Assembly (NCBI RefSeq): GCF_001051995.2
Contig: NZ_CP014646.1
Location: 4,107,755-4,171,754 of the forward strand
Direction: 5' to 3'
Length of the DNA: 64,000 nucleotides
From: Thauera humireducens
Lineage (GTDB): Bacteria; Pseudomonadota; Gammaproteobacteria; Burkholderiales; Rhodocyclaceae
Shown: positions 47,223-56,991 of the stretch, piece after piece
How positions within the stretch are numbered: the first letter of the stretch is position 1
Layout of the letters: the number at the start of each line of letters is the position of its first letter
The notes under the pieces: generated by a model
Database searches by the model: none
What the model saw: the letters and a program-made list of their open reading frames with translations, nothing else
What the model was told of the DNA's origin: nothing
Translations under genes and position numbers: made by a program

Positions 47223-47246
47223 GAGGCGGAAGTGTCCGCCTCATGA
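47219..47246 (-). promoter_or_regulatory. 12-bp hairpin at the radical-SAM start codon
   Basis: Perfect 12-base arms at 47219-47230 and 47235-47246 with a 4-base loop. The ATG of the radical-SAM gene (47222-47220) is inside the downstream arm, and the hairpin touches the LexA box. It is also 65 bases after the stop of the 61-aa gene on the same strand and may mark that gene's transcript end, though no T-run follows. Confidence 0.5.
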
Positions 47247-47311
47247 TTCCTGTCGTCAAGTGTGTGCAGGGGGCGAAACCGGGGCTTCGATCGAGGCGCC
47301 CGTAGCCCGTC

Positions 47312-47497
47312 TCAGCCCTGGACCGGCTTCTTGACCTTGTCCTTCAGGTCGCCGGCTTCGTGCTTGTCGCCCGAGCAGTTGCTCGGCAGGTTGATCTGCG
47401 CGGTCGACAGCAGGCTGGCGGCCTGGGCCGGGGTGCAGATGGAGTAGGCGAGCGCCGTCGTCGTGATGAGGGCGGCGATGGTCTGGCGTTTGATCAT
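47312..47497 (-). CDS. Small secreted protein of unknown function
   Basis: A 61-residue protein with a 26-residue signal peptide (IAALITTTALAYSICTPAQA) and a 35-residue mature part, ASLLSTAQINLPSNC then a lysine/aspartate-rich tail (GDLKDKVKKPVQG). One cysteine remains after cleavage. I do not recognise a family. ATG 47497 has a GGAG ribosome site eight bases upstream, supporting translation. It lies 29 bases after the glrR stop on the same strand, so it may share the glrK-qseG-glrR transcript or have its own promoter near the glrR end. Confidence 0.6.
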   Translation of the reverse strand: MIKRQTIAALITTTALAYSICTPAQAASLLSTAQINLPSNCSGDKHEAGDLKDKVKKPVQG

Positions 47498-47526
47498 GTC
47501 TGGCTCCGTGGGATCTTCTTCGTTGT

Positions 47527-48930
<1,404 letters not shown>

Positions 48931-48937
48931 GGGCGCC

Positions 48938-49402
48938 TCACCGCTGCGGTGCCGGGCCGCGTGGCGCGAGGCTGCGCTCGATCTCTGCCAGGGCGTCGAG
49001 CTTGCGCTGCAGCGCTGCGCTGCGCTGTTCGCTCTCTTCCAGCGCTGCCGTGCTGCGTTCGAGTTGCTCGGTGAGGCGTTCGTTGAGCGTGCTGAGTCGC
49101 TGCCTTTCGCTGAGCTGTTCCAGCAGGGCACGTGCGTAGGGGTGCAGCGCGCGGGCGTTCGGGTCGTCGGCTGCGAGCAGGCCTTCGAGCAGGCTGCGGG
49201 CGCGTGCGAGGTTGGGCGGTCGTTGCCCGGCGGCACGGATCGCACGTGTCAGTGTCTGTTCGGCGAGATTGACCTGGGCGACGGGGCGCGGTGCTTCGGC
49301 CGGCGGCGCGGGAGGCGGCACCGCGCTGCAGGCCGCGAGGCCGGCGAGCCCAAGCACCGACACGATGCGCCAGGCCGGCGGCAGCAGGGTTCTAGGTCGC
49401 AT
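48938..49402 (-). CDS. qseG: QseG-like lipoprotein
   Basis: A 154-residue outer-membrane lipoprotein between glrK and glrR, the position of qseG in enterobacteria. Signal peptide (VSVLGLAGLAACS) with lipobox LAAC, Cys near residue 25. After a proline/alanine linker, residues 48-145 form a helical, partly coiled-coil region (LARARSLLEGLLAADDPNARALHPYARALLEQL, then ERLTEQLERSTAALEESEQRSAALQRKLDAL). E. coli QseG interacts with the sensor kinase to set its activity. Its ATG overlaps the end of glrK by 11 bases, suggesting translational coupling. Sequence identity to QseG is low, so the symbol rests on position and architecture. Confidence 0.75.
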   Translation of the reverse strand: MRPRTLLPPAWRIVSVLGLAGLAACSAVPPPAPPAEAPRPVAQVNLAEQTLTRAIRAAGQRPPNLARARSLLEGLLAADDPNARALHPYARALLEQLSERQRLSTLNERLTEQLERSTAALEESEQRSAALQRKLDALAEIERSLAPRGPAPQR

Positions 49403-50819
49403 GGGGCAACTCGATCCGGAAGTGGGCGCCGCGCTCGGCGGGCAGCGCGAACACCTTGCCGCCATGGGCGGCGATGAACTCGCGCACGATGGCCAGCCCC
49501 AGCCCGCTGCCTTTGGCGCTGCGCTGGTCGGGCTGGCTGCCCTGGAAGAAGGGTTCGAAAATGCGTTCCAGCTCTGCCGTCGCGATGCCGGGGCCGCTGT
49601 CGATGCAGTCGATGAGCACGGTCTCGCCATCGCGGGCGAGCTCGATGCGGATGCGATCGCCCGCGGGGCTGAAGCCGATCGCGTTGGCCAGCAGGTTGGA
49701 CAGGGCGATGCGCAGCTTGCCGGCGTCGGCCTGGACCAGCGGGGCCTCGCCGTCGATGTCGATGCGAATGCCCCGCGCCTGGGTCTGGAGCTGAAGCTCG
49801 GCAACGGTTTCGCGCACGAGTGGCAGCAGTGCCGTGGCGCGCAGTTCGAGCCTGCGGGCGTCGAACTGGGTCGCGTTGTAGTGCAGGAGCTGTTCGATCC
49901 GTTCCTGCAGTGCGCGGGTGTTGTGTTCGAGAATGGCGCTGACCTCCCGTTGCTCGGGCGTGAGCCGCCCGAGGACTCCGTCCGCCAGCAGCGAGACGCC
50001 CTCGCGCAGTGAAGCGAGCGGTGTCTTCAATTCGTGCGACACGTGGCGCAGCACCCGGTTGCGGTGCGCCTCGAGTTCGGTCAGGCGGAGGCGTAGCCAG
50101 TCGAGCTGCTGGCCGACCCGGCGCAGGTCGGCCGGTCCGTCCACCTCGATGACCTGCGTGAGCTGGCTGTCACCGAGCGCGGCGATCGCCTTCTCGATGC
50201 GTCGCAGCGGACGCAGCAGCCACCAGCCGGTGAGTGCGGCGAGCGCAATGGCGATGGCGACTGCGCCGAGGATCTGGGCCGTCAGCTCCTTGCGGCGTGC
50301 GTCGAGGGTGTCGAGCAGCGCACGTTCATCCCTTGCCACATGAGCGCGTGCTTCCGCGGCAAGCTGCTCGTTGATCCCGCTAAGCGCCAGCAGGGTCTCG
50401 GCACTGCCGGGGGAGGCTGTCGCCGCAGGCAGTGGTGGCCCCGCAAGTTCGCGCCCGACCGCCAGTACGATGTTCCCGGCGTGCTGGCGCCACGTGTCGG
50501 CCAGGGGCGCGAGCGCGGGGTCGAGCTGCTCGATGCGCGCGAGCGCCCGCAGCGCTTCATCCCGCGCGGCGAAGAAACGCTCGCGGATGGCTTCATCTTC
50601 CAGCACCAGGTACTGCCGGGCACTGCGCTCGAGATCGACCGAGCGTTCGGCCAGTTGCTGCACGCTCGCGTTGAGGGCGATTGCCGCTGTACTGCGTTCG
50701 CGGCCCTCGCGCGCGAACTGCTCGAGCGCCATCCAGCCGCTGGCGGCCGCTGCGCCCAGTACGCCGGCGATGAGGAGAAAGCTGGCCAGCAAGGTCAGGC
50801 TGAATGACGGACGCAACAT
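49392..50819 (-). CDS. glrK: Sensor histidine kinase GlrK (QseE)
   Basis: A 475-residue membrane kinase, the same length as E. coli GlrK. Transmembrane helices near residues 10-30 (LTLLASFLLIAGVLGAAAAS) and 175-200 flank a helical periplasmic sensor. HAMP-like region follows, then the H box HVSHELKTPLASLREG near 255, and ATP-binding motifs N box LSNLLANAIGFSPAGD near 370, G1 DSGPGI, F box IFEPFF and G2 GSGLGLAIV near 445. The H box region closely matches GlrK. ATG 50819 is chosen; upstream in-frame codons lack a signal. It is first in glrK-qseG-glrR. A CRP-like palindrome lies 55 bases upstream. Confidence 0.93.
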   Translation of the reverse strand: MLRPSFSLTLLASFLLIAGVLGAAAASGWMALEQFAREGRERSTAAIALNASVQQLAERSVDLERSARQYLVLEDEAIRERFFAARDEALRALARIEQLDPALAPLADTWRQHAGNIVLAVGRELAGPPLPAATASPGSAETLLALSGINEQLAAEARAHVARDERALLDTLDARRKELTAQILGAVAIAIALAALTGWWLLRPLRRIEKAIAALGDSQLTQVIEVDGPADLRRVGQQLDWLRLRLTELEAHRNRVLRHVSHELKTPLASLREGVSLLADGVLGRLTPEQREVSAILEHNTRALQERIEQLLHYNATQFDARRLELRATALLPLVRETVAELQLQTQARGIRIDIDGEAPLVQADAGKLRIALSNLLANAIGFSPAGDRIRIELARDGETVLIDCIDSGPGIATAELERIFEPFFQGSQPDQRSAKGSGLGLAIVREFIAAHGGKVFALPAERGAHFRIELPHAT

Positions 50820-51161
50820 TGAAGCCACTCGGCGACAGTTGGAATGCAAGCCCGAGAGTTTAGGGTAGCGAAGCGTGACGTAGATCACGCAAATGCAAGC
50901 CCAGGTTACGGACCGACTTCGCTGTCGCTCTCAGGCGACATGGCAATAGCCTTGTAGAACAGGTGCTTGGAAGCATTGCGGGCGATTCGTGTCGGGCTTT
51001 GGCGACAACTGGGCATGCCTAGGCTGGCCGTGGGCAACGCGCGATCTCGGGATGTCTGTCGCAAGTGTCTGATCATGAGGGAGAACTCAGGTCAGGCACG
51101 GCTTCTGCTAATACGGCTGATGACCGTACCGGACGGTCCGAGCCCAGTTCAAGGAGAAGTC
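50820..51161. other. 342-base divergent intergenic region glrK/bactofilin
   Basis: No convincing gene. It holds a CRP-like palindrome CGTGA-N6-TCACG at 50874-50889 near the glrK side. On the bactofilin side there is a GACGGTCC pseudo-palindrome near 51134 and a good AAGGAG ribosome site at 51151-51156. I find no clear sigma-70 or sigma-54 promoter. Frames that extend the bactofilin gene leftwards (to 50967) are not supported. Confidence 0.5.
50874..50889 (-). promoter_or_regulatory. CRP/Vfr-like site upstream of glrK
   Basis: CGTGACGTAGATCACG is a near-perfect inverted repeat with GTGA-N6-TCAC, the core of the CRP/Vfr/FNR family site, centred 62 bases before the glrK start codon. The gene on the other side is 270 bases away. 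Confidence 0.35.
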
Positions 51162-51773
51162 ATGTTCAACAAGTCGAATCTGTTCCCGAAAGCCGCCGAA
51201 CCCCTCAGCCCGCGCGGCCCGTCCGCGCGGCCGGGCATGGGCGTCAGCAACAGTGCCCCGTCCGGTGTGGGCGTGTCAGGCGAGTCGACCTCGCTGCGCG
51301 ATGCTGCGCCGGCTGCGGCCGTCGCCACGCCCGTCGAGGAGACGAAGGTGCCAGAGGCCTTCGATGGGGCCGCCGGTGGTGGCAGCCGTCTGATCGTCGG
51401 CCCCGACGTCAAGCTGAAGGGCGCCGAGATCCTCGACTGCGACACCCTGGTCGTCGAAGGCCGCGTCGAGGCGACGATGGACAGCCGTGTCATCCGTATC
51501 GCCGAGAATGGCGCCTATGCGGGGACGGTCGGCATCGACGTCGCCGAGATCCACGGACGCTTCGAAGGCGAACTGACCGCGCGCCAGCAACTGATCATCC
51601 ATGCCACCGGCCGCGTCAGCGGCAAGATCCGCTACGGCAAGATCCTGATCGAGGAGGGCGGCGAGATTTCGGGTGACGTTCAGTCGCTGGCCAAGGCGGG
51701 CGCGAAGGAGGCCCTGCGCGCGGTGGAGAGTCGCAGCACGGAAAGCAAGCCACTTGCGGCGGTGGCTGGCTGA
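51162..51773 (+). CDS. Bactofilin (polymer-forming cytoskeletal protein)
   Basis: A 203-residue bactofilin. Variable N-terminal tail rich in Ala, Pro and Gly (residues 1-75), then the right-handed beta-helix domain (about 78-185): LIVGPDVKLKGAEILDCDTL, VVEGRVEATMDSRVIRIAENG, EIHGRFEGELTARQQLIIHATGRV, GKIRYGKILIEEGGEISGD. These 15-17-residue turns are the PF04519 repeat. Bactofilins polymerise without nucleotide at membranes and guide cell shape, stalk or peptidoglycan enzymes. ATG 51162 has the AAGGAG ribosome site. A lytic transglycosylase gene lies convergently 47 bases away, possibly a functional partner. Confidence 0.92.
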   Translation: MFNKSNLFPKAAEPLSPRGPSARPGMGVSNSAPSGVGVSGESTSLRDAAPAAAVATPVEETKVPEAFDGAAGGGSRLIVGPDVKLKGAEILDCDTLVVEGRVEATMDSRVIRIAENGAYAGTVGIDVAEIHGRFEGELTARQQLIIHATGRVSGKIRYGKILIEEGGEISGDVQSLAKAGAKEALRAVESRSTESKPLAAVAG

Positions 51774-51820
51774 GGCTGGAGGGTGCCGGTCGCGGCTCGC
51801 GTAGCGCGGGCCGGCCGGTC

Positions 51821-52474
51821 TCAGTTGGCGGGCGTGGTCGCGCTGGCGACCGTGCCGGCTGCCAACTGCTGGGGCTGCCAGCTCCAGTGCTTCTCCCACG
51901 CGGCACGCACCAGGTTCGGGTATTCGGCCTTGCCCAGGCTGCCGTTGTAGCGGCCGAGCGCGCGGAAGAGGTTGCCCTTTTCGATGTCGAGGTAGTGGCG
52001 CAGGATCGTGCAGCCGTAGCGCAGGTTGGTGCGCAGGTGGAACAGGTTGTCGTCGGGCCGGTTCATGACCTTGAGCCAGAACGGCATGACCTGCATGTAG
52101 CCGCGCGCGCCGGCGGACGAGATCGCATACTTCCGGAAGTTGCTCTCGACCTGGATCAGGCCGAGCACCAGCTGAGGGTCCAGCCCGGCGCGCGTCGCCT
52201 CGTAGTGGATGCTGGTAAGCAGTTCGGTGCGGTAGCTGGCATCGGGGATGCGCTTCTGCAGGCGGCGCGACATTTCCGCCAGCCATTGCGCGCGTTCGCC
52301 GGCATCCGGGATCGGTAGCGTCGGCGCGGCTGCGTCACTTACCGCTTCGTGCAAGGCCGCCCGTACGCTGGCCGCCAGCGGCTCGTACTGCTGCGCCCCC
52401 GCGACTGCCGTGCCGCTCGCCAGCGCGAGCAGCAGCGCGGCAGCGAAGCGGGTCAGTGAGCCATGGGGGCGCAT
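51821..52474 (-). CDS. Lytic transglycosylase (SLT domain)
   Basis: A 217-residue exported protein: signal peptide (FAAALLLALASGTAVAGA), then an SLT/lysozyme-like domain from about residue 85, with the catalytic Glu in GLIQVESNFRKYAISSAGA near 110, GYMQVMPFW near 127 and NLRYGCTILRHYL near 150, and YNGSLGKAEYPNLVRAA near 178. It cleaves the MurNAc-GlcNAc bond of peptidoglycan to the anhydro product. No LysM or other binding module is present. It lies 6 bases after proS and may be cotranscribed with it. Confidence 0.9.
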   Translation of the reverse strand: MRPHGSLTRFAAALLLALASGTAVAGAQQYEPLAASVRAALHEAVSDAAAPTLPIPDAGERAQWLAEMSRRLQKRIPDASYRTELLTSIHYEATRAGLDPQLVLGLIQVESNFRKYAISSAGARGYMQVMPFWLKVMNRPDDNLFHLRTNLRYGCTILRHYLDIEKGNLFRALGRYNGSLGKAEYPNLVRAAWEKHWSWQPQQLAAGTVASATTPAN

Positions 52475-52480
52475 GACGGA

Positions 52481-54229
52481 TCAGGCCTTGTCGAGGGCGC
52501 CCAGCACGTGGGCTGCGATGTCGCCGACGGCCAGCTTGGTCGCTTCGGCATCGCGACGCCCCTGGTATTCGACCAGGCCCTCCTTCAGCCCGCGGTCGCC
52601 GATGGTGACGCGGTGCGGCACGCCGATGAGCTCCCAGTCGGCGAACATCACGCCCGGACGTTCGTCGCGGTCGTCGAGGACGGCGTCCACGCCGGCTGCG
52701 ATCAGCGCGTCGTAGAGCGTCTGCGCCTCGTCGCGCACCGCCTGCGACTTGCCCCAGCCCACCGGGCAGATCACCACTTCGAAGGGGGCGATCGCGCGCG
52801 GCCAGATGATGCCGCGAGCGTCGTGGTTCTGCTCGATCGCGGCGCCCAGGATGCGGGTGACGCCGATACCGTAGCAGCCCATCTCGAAGTGCTTGGGCTT
52901 GCCGTCCTCGTCGAGGAAGGTGGCGTTCATCGCCTTGGAGTACTTGGTGCCGAGATAGAACACGTGGCCGACCTCGATGCCGCGCTGGATGGCCAGCACG
53001 CCCTTGCCGTCCGGGCTGGGGTCGCCTTCGATCACGTTGCGGAGGTCGGCCACCAGGTCGGGCTCGGGCAGGTCGCGGCCCCAGTTGACGCCGGTGAAGT
53101 GGAAGTCCGCGTCATTGGCGCCGCAGATGAAGTCGGCCATGTGGGCGACGGTGCGGTCGGCGATGACCTTCACCGGCTTCTTCAGGCCGATGGGGCCGAG
53201 GTAGCCCGGCTTGCAGCCGAAGTGCTCGAGGATCTCGGCCTCGGTGGCGAAGCGGAAGCCGGACTTCAGGCCCGGAAGCTTGCCGGCCTTGACCTCGTTC
53301 AGTGCGTGGTCGCCGCGCACCAGCAGCAGCCAGACGGTGACGCCGGCCGGGTTGCCCTTGTCGTCGAGGTCGTCGGTGGCGAGCACCAGCGACTTCACCG
53401 TGGTGGCGAGCGGCACGCCGAGCAGTTCGGCGACGTCCTCGCAGGTCGCCTTGCCGGGCGTGGGGGTCTTTTCCAGCGCCTTGGCGGGTTCGGCGCGGCG
53501 CGCGATCAGCGACACCGCCTCGGCCAGCTCGATGTTGGCCGCGTAGTCGGAGTCGGGGCAGTAGACAATGGCGTCCTCGCCAGTGTCGGCGATGACCTGG
53601 AATTCGTGCGAGCGGTCGCCGCCGATGGCGCCGGTGTCGGCCGCCACCGCGCGGTATTCTAGACCGAGGCGGTCGAAGATGCGCTTGTAGGCGGCGAACA
53701 TGATGTCGTAGCTGCGCCCGGCGGCTTCCTCGCTGCGGTCGAAGGAGTAGGCGTCCTTCATCGTGAACTCGCGCCCGCGCATGACGCCGAAGCGCGGACG
53801 GCGCTCGTCGCGGAACTTGGTCTGGATCTGGTAGAAGTTCTTCGGCAGCTGGCGGTAGCTCTTGAGCTCCTGGCGCGCGATGTCGGTGACGACTTCCTCG
53901 GAGGTGGGCTGCAGCGCGAAGTCGCGTTCGTGGCGGTCCTTGAAGCGCAGCAGCTCGTCGCCCATCTTGTCCCAGCGCCCGGTCTCGTCCCACAGCTCGG
54001 CGGGCTGAACCATCGGCATGATCAGCTCCATGGCGCCCGCGCGGTCCATCTCCTCGCGCACGATGGTCTCGACCTTGCGGATCGAGCGCAGGCCCATCGG
54101 CATGTAGCTGTAGATGCCGGCGGCAACCTTGCGGATCATTCCGGCGCGCAGCATCAGCTTCTGGCTGACGACTTCGGCGTCGGACGGGGCTTCCTTGAGA
54201 GTGAAGAGATGGAACTGGCTGGCGCGCAT
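52481..54229 (-). CDS. proS: Prolyl-tRNA synthetase
   Basis: Class II synthetase of the bacterial (ProRS type with INS) form, 582 residues. It opens [15 protein letters not shown], has motif 1 [21 protein letters not shown] near residue 33, motif 2 [26 protein letters not shown] near 138, an editing insertion (about 225-405) with [14 protein letters not shown] near 270, and motif 3 [14 protein letters not shown] near 445. The C-terminal anticodon-binding domain includes [20 protein letters not shown] near 530. The insertion removes Ala mischarged on tRNA-Pro. Divergent from rppH. Confidence 0.98.
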   Translation of the reverse strand: MRASQFHLFTLKEAPSDAEVVSQKLMLRAGMIRKVAAGIYSYMPMGLRSIRKVETIVREEMDRAGAMELIMPMVQPAELWDETGRWDKMGDELLRFKDRHERDFALQPTSEEVVTDIARQELKSYRQLPKNFYQIQTKFRDERRPRFGVMRGREFTMKDAYSFDRSEEAAGRSYDIMFAAYKRIFDRLGLEYRAVAADTGAIGGDRSHEFQVIADTGEDAIVYCPDSDYAANIELAEAVSLIARRAEPAKALEKTPTPGKATCEDVAELLGVPLATTVKSLVLATDDLDDKGNPAGVTVWLLLVRGDHALNEVKAGKLPGLKSGFRFATEAEILEHFGCKPGYLGPIGLKKPVKVIADRTVAHMADFICGANDADFHFTGVNWGRDLPEPDLVADLRNVIEGDPSPDGKGVLAIQRGIEVGHVFYLGTKYSKAMNATFLDEDGKPKHFEMGCYGIGVTRILGAAIEQNHDARGIIWPRAIAPFEVVICPVGWGKSQAVRDEAQTLYDALIAAGVDAVLDDRDERPGVMFADWELIGVPHRVTIGDRGLKEGLVEYQGRRDAEATKLAVGDIAAHVLGALDKA

Positions 54230-54400
54230 GAGGGTCTTTGCGTAGAAGGCGTTGTGTCGAGCGCGGGATTCTAGCGCAAGGCACTGCCTCGGAAGGACTG
54301 GATCGGCTTCAGGCTAGTCGATGCACAGCGGTGGTGCGCTTTCAAACGGACCCCAAGTGTGAAAAAATCGGTGTCAATCAACCGAATTTGAAGGTTAGTC

Positions 54401-54958
54401 ATGCTGGATCGTGAAGGCTTTCGCCCGAACGTCGGCATCATTCTGGTCAACGCGCGCAATGAGGTTTTCTGGGGCAAGCGCATCCGCGAGCATTCCTGGC
54501 AGTTCCCGCAAGGTGGCATCAAGCACGGCGAGTCGCCGGAGCAGGCGATGTATCGGGAGTTGTTCGAGGAAGTCGGCCTGCGTCCGGAACACGTCAAGAT
54601 CCTCGGTCGCACGCGGGGCTGGCTGCGCTACGAAGTGCCAAAGCACTGGATACGGCGCGAGTGGCGCAACACCTATCGTGGTCAGAAACAGATCTGGTTT
54701 CTGCTGCGGCTGGTGGGGCGCGACTCCGACGTCTGCCTGCGCGCAAGCTCGCACCCGGAATTCGATGCCTGGCGATGGAGCAATTACTGGGTGCCGCTGG
54801 ATGCGGTGATCGAGTTCAAGCGGCAGGTGTACCAACTGGCGCTGATCGAACTCGCACGCATCCTGTTTCGCTCGCGTTCGTTCGAGTTGCCGGACAGCTA
54901 CCGCTTGCCCGAGGCCGACGTGCCCGTTTCCGTGGTGCTCGGGGGCTCGCAGCATTGA
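54401..54958 (+). CDS. rppH: RNA pyrophosphohydrolase RppH
   Basis: Removes pyrophosphate from the 5' end of mRNAs, starting their decay by RNase E. The 185-residue Nudix protein begins [20 protein letters not shown] and has the Nudix box [20 protein letters not shown] at about 36-55, with catalytic glutamates [21 protein letters not shown] and [10 protein letters not shown] follow as in RppH. ATG 54401 is preceded by GAAGG. Followed by a CNP1-like gene and coq7 in the same orientation. Confidence 0.96.
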   Translation: MLDREGFRPNVGIILVNARNEVFWGKRIREHSWQFPQGGIKHGESPEQAMYRELFEEVGLRPEHVKILGRTRGWLRYEVPKHWIRREWRNTYRGQKQIWFLLRLVGRDSDVCLRASSHPEFDAWRWSNYWVPLDAVIEFKRQVYQLALIELARILFRSRSFELPDSYRLPEADVPVSVVLGGSQH

Positions 54959-54968
54959 ACGGCGGTCG

Positions 54969-55532
54969 GTGAAGCCACAACCCCTATGGAGATCTCCGCG
55001 AGTGAGTTCCCGCGCACAACGCATCATCGGCGGGGCGCTCGTCGCCCTCGCGTTCGTTTCCGGCAGCGCGTCTGCCGGACTGTTGGTCGAGGCTGACCCC
55101 GACTGGAAGGAGGGCGAGGTGGCGATGCCGCCGGCCGTCGACGAGTCCCGCCTGCGGAGCTTCTTCGTCAGCAGTGCGTCGGCCAACCAGTTCTTTGTCG
55201 ATGAGGGCAGCGTCAGCCTCGGTGAGGATCGCGTGGTGCGCTACACGCTGGTGGTTCGCACCACGGGCGGCGCGGAGAACGTCACCTTCGAGGGCATCCG
55301 CTGCGCAACCGGGGAGCGGCGCATCTACGCGAGCGGCCGCAAGGATGGCACCTGGACGCCGATGAAGAACAGCGCCTGGCAGCCCATCAGCGACAACGCC
55401 TACAACCGCCCGCGTGCCGCGCTGGCCTACGAGCATTTCTGTGACGGGCCGGCGGCGCCGCGCAATCGCGAGCATGCGCTCGAGTTGCTGCGCAACCCGC
55501 GCGATCCGTCCAAGTCCTACGGAGTCCGCTGA
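54969..55532 (+). CDS. CNP1-like family exported protein
   Basis: A 187-residue protein of the CNP1-like family (function unknown), found mainly in betaproteobacteria. Signal peptide about residues 12-36 ([19 protein letters not shown]), then [47 protein letters not shown] near 75 and [21 protein letters not shown] near 103. The start is GTG 54969 with a weak ribosome site, or GTG 55002, which has GGAG upstream and would give a shorter n-region. Its TGA overlaps the coq7 ATG by one base, suggesting coupling with ubiquinone synthesis. Confidence 0.85.
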   Translation: MKPQPLWRSPRVSSRAQRIIGGALVALAFVSGSASAGLLVEADPDWKEGEVAMPPAVDESRLRSFFVSSASANQFFVDEGSVSLGEDRVVRYTLVVRTTGGAENVTFEGIRCATGERRIYASGRKDGTWTPMKNSAWQPISDNAYNRPRAALAYEHFCDGPAAPRNREHALELLRNPRDPSKSYGVR

Positions 55533-56152
55533 TGATCGATCAGGCCGTTATCGAGTTTGACAAGGCGTTGCGTACGGTCTTCGCGCCGGCGCGCAGCGTG
55601 CGTCCGGTGCCGGGGGAGGCGCTCCCGGAGGCCGAGCTTGACGATGCGGAGCGTCGCCATGCGGCGGCGCTGATGCGCATCAACCATGTGGGCGAGATCT
55701 GCGCGCAGGCGCTCTACCAGGGGCAGGCCTTGATGTCGCGCGACCCCTCGATCCGGGATGCGTTGAAACAGGCTTCGCATGAGGAAACCGAGCATCTGGC
55801 GTGGACCGAGCGCCGGATCGGCGAACTGGGCGGACGCAAGAGCCTGCTCAATCCGCTGTGGTACGGCGGGGCGCTCGCCATTGGCCTCTTGGCCGGCCGT
55901 TTCGGTGATCGCTGGAACCTGGGGTTTCTGGCGGAAACCGAGCGTCAGGTTGAAAACCACCTCAAGGGCCATCTGGAGACGCTTCCTGCCCAGGATCACA
56001 AGTCGCGCGCGATCGTCGAGCAGATGAAGATCGACGAGGTCGAGCATGCAGATACTGCGGTCGGGTTGGGCGCGCACGAGTTGCCGGCGCCGATCAAGGG
56101 GGCGATGAAGCTGGCGTCGAAGGTGATGACGACGCTGACCTATCGCATCTGA
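55532..56152 (+). CDS. coq7: 2-Octaprenyl-3-methyl-6-methoxy-1,4-benzoquinol hydroxylase (Coq7)
   Basis: Di-iron monooxygenase for a ring hydroxylation late in ubiquinone synthesis. The 206-residue protein has the carboxylate-bridged site in three segments: [13 protein letters not shown] near residue 52, [13 protein letters not shown] near 90 and [13 protein letters not shown] near 172 (ExxH pairs). A hydrophobic stretch near 110 ([14 protein letters not shown]) associates with the membrane. Standard Coq7 length is about 210. Overlaps the CNP1-like gene by one base. Confidence 0.96.
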   Translation: MIDQAVIEFDKALRTVFAPARSVRPVPGEALPEAELDDAERRHAAALMRINHVGEICAQALYQGQALMSRDPSIRDALKQASHEETEHLAWTERRIGELGGRKSLLNPLWYGGALAIGLLAGRFGDRWNLGFLAETERQVENHLKGHLETLPAQDHKSRAIVEQMKIDEVEHADTAVGLGAHELPAPIKGAMKLASKVMTTLTYRI

Positions 56153-56170
56153 ACGGCGAAGGGTTGCGAG

Positions 56171-56199
56171 GCGGGCGCGGGGGAGAGCCTCGCGCCCGC
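56171..56199. terminator. Hairpin between convergent coq7 and OsmC genes
   Basis: GCGGGCGCG (56171-56179) pairs with CGCGCCCGC (56191-56199); an alternative stem GCGAGGC/GCCTCGC overlaps it. No T-run. It lies 19 bases past the coq7 stop and 8 past the OsmC gene stop, so it could limit read-through in both directions. Confidence 0.45.
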
Positions 56200-56206
56200 A
56201 TGACGC

Positions 56207-56626
56207 TCAGTCGGCTTCGATGATTTCGCACTCGTGTGTGATCTCGGCCGTCTTGCCAAGCATGATCGAGGCCGAGCAGTACTTTTCCGCCGAGAGGTGG
56301 ATTGCGCGTTCGACGGTTTCGCGCTTCAGGTTGCGACCCGTAACGGTGTAGATGAAGCGGATCCGGGTAAAGACCTTCGGGTCGGCGTCGGCCCGTTCTG
56401 CCTCGAGGCGTACGCTGCAGCCGCGCACGTCGTGGCGGCCGCGCTTCAGGATGAGAACCACGTCGAAGGCCGTGCAGCCGCCCGCACCGGCCAGCATCAA
56501 CTCCATCGGTCGCGGAGCAAGATTCCTTCCGCCCGCTTCCGGCGCGCCGTCCATGGCAACCAGATGGCCGGTGCCCGTCTCGGCGATGAAGCTCATGCCA
56601 TCAACCCACTTGATGGTGCATTCCAT
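56207..56626 (-). CDS. OsmC/Ohr-family peroxidase-like protein
   Basis: A 139-residue OsmC-superfamily protein with both conserved cysteines: AGAGGCTAFDVVLIL near residue 53 and EKYCSASIMLG near 118. The family reduces organic hydroperoxides; this shorter branch (YhfA-like) is less studied. ATG 56626 begins MECTIKW and has an AGGAG ribosome site 10 bases upstream; an in-frame ATG at 56656 is less likely. Monocistronic, convergent with coq7. Confidence 0.9.
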   Translation of the reverse strand: MECTIKWVDGMSFIAETGTGHLVAMDGAPEAGGRNLAPRPMELMLAGAGGCTAFDVVLILKRGRHDVRGCSVRLEAERADADPKVFTRIRFIYTVTGRNLKRETVERAIHLSAEKYCSASIMLGKTAEITHECEIIEAD

Positions 56627-56991
56627 TTGATTCGATCTCCTGTCGAGGTGTTGCATCCTGAGCGCGCGATGCGCGGGATGTCTTGGCGCGCGGATTCTAC
56701 CGGAGTGGCGTGGGGTTGCCCGCGCGGATGCGCGGTGTGATTCCGGTACATGAAGGCGACGGTTGTTTGCTCAATACGCCTGCGTATTCGTGCGGTGCAC
56801 AATAATGGCGGAGAGCGGACGCGGTCGTCGGGGATGAAGGGAATCTGGCGCGCCCGCAGGAGTATGAAAAATTGATATAAAACAATATCCTGACTTCGAA
56901 TAAGGCGGGTTTATCGGAAAATCAAAACATTTATAGTGCGTTGCACAAAATAGGGCTTGCCTAGATAGGGAGGGGTGAGCATAATCCGTCT
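56627..56991. other. Gene-free stretch upstream of the candidate sRNA
   Basis: No gene seen. The first half is GC-rich; the second half (about 56862-56946) is an A/T-rich island unlike its surroundings. It contains two possible sigma-70 elements for a rightward RNA: TATAGT at 56932-56937, and TTGCCT (56957-56962)-17-CATAAT (56980-56985). The A/T-rich island could act as an UP element. Confidence 0.5.
56957..56985 (+). promoter_or_regulatory. Candidate promoter of the sRNA
   Basis: TTGCCT (56957-56962) and CATAAT (56980-56985) with a 17-base spacer. Predicted start near 56992. A second, upstream -10-like TATAGT (56932-56937) could start a longer RNA near 56944. Confidence 0.45.

Noticed and set aside
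50820..51161. Sigma-54 promoter upstream of bactofilin or glrK
   Set aside because: Several GG/GC pairs occur but none with the required spacing of the -24/-12 elements.
50967..51161. N-terminal extension of bactofilin from 50967
   Set aside because: The added 65 residues look random and the good AAGGAG ribosome site supports ATG 51162.
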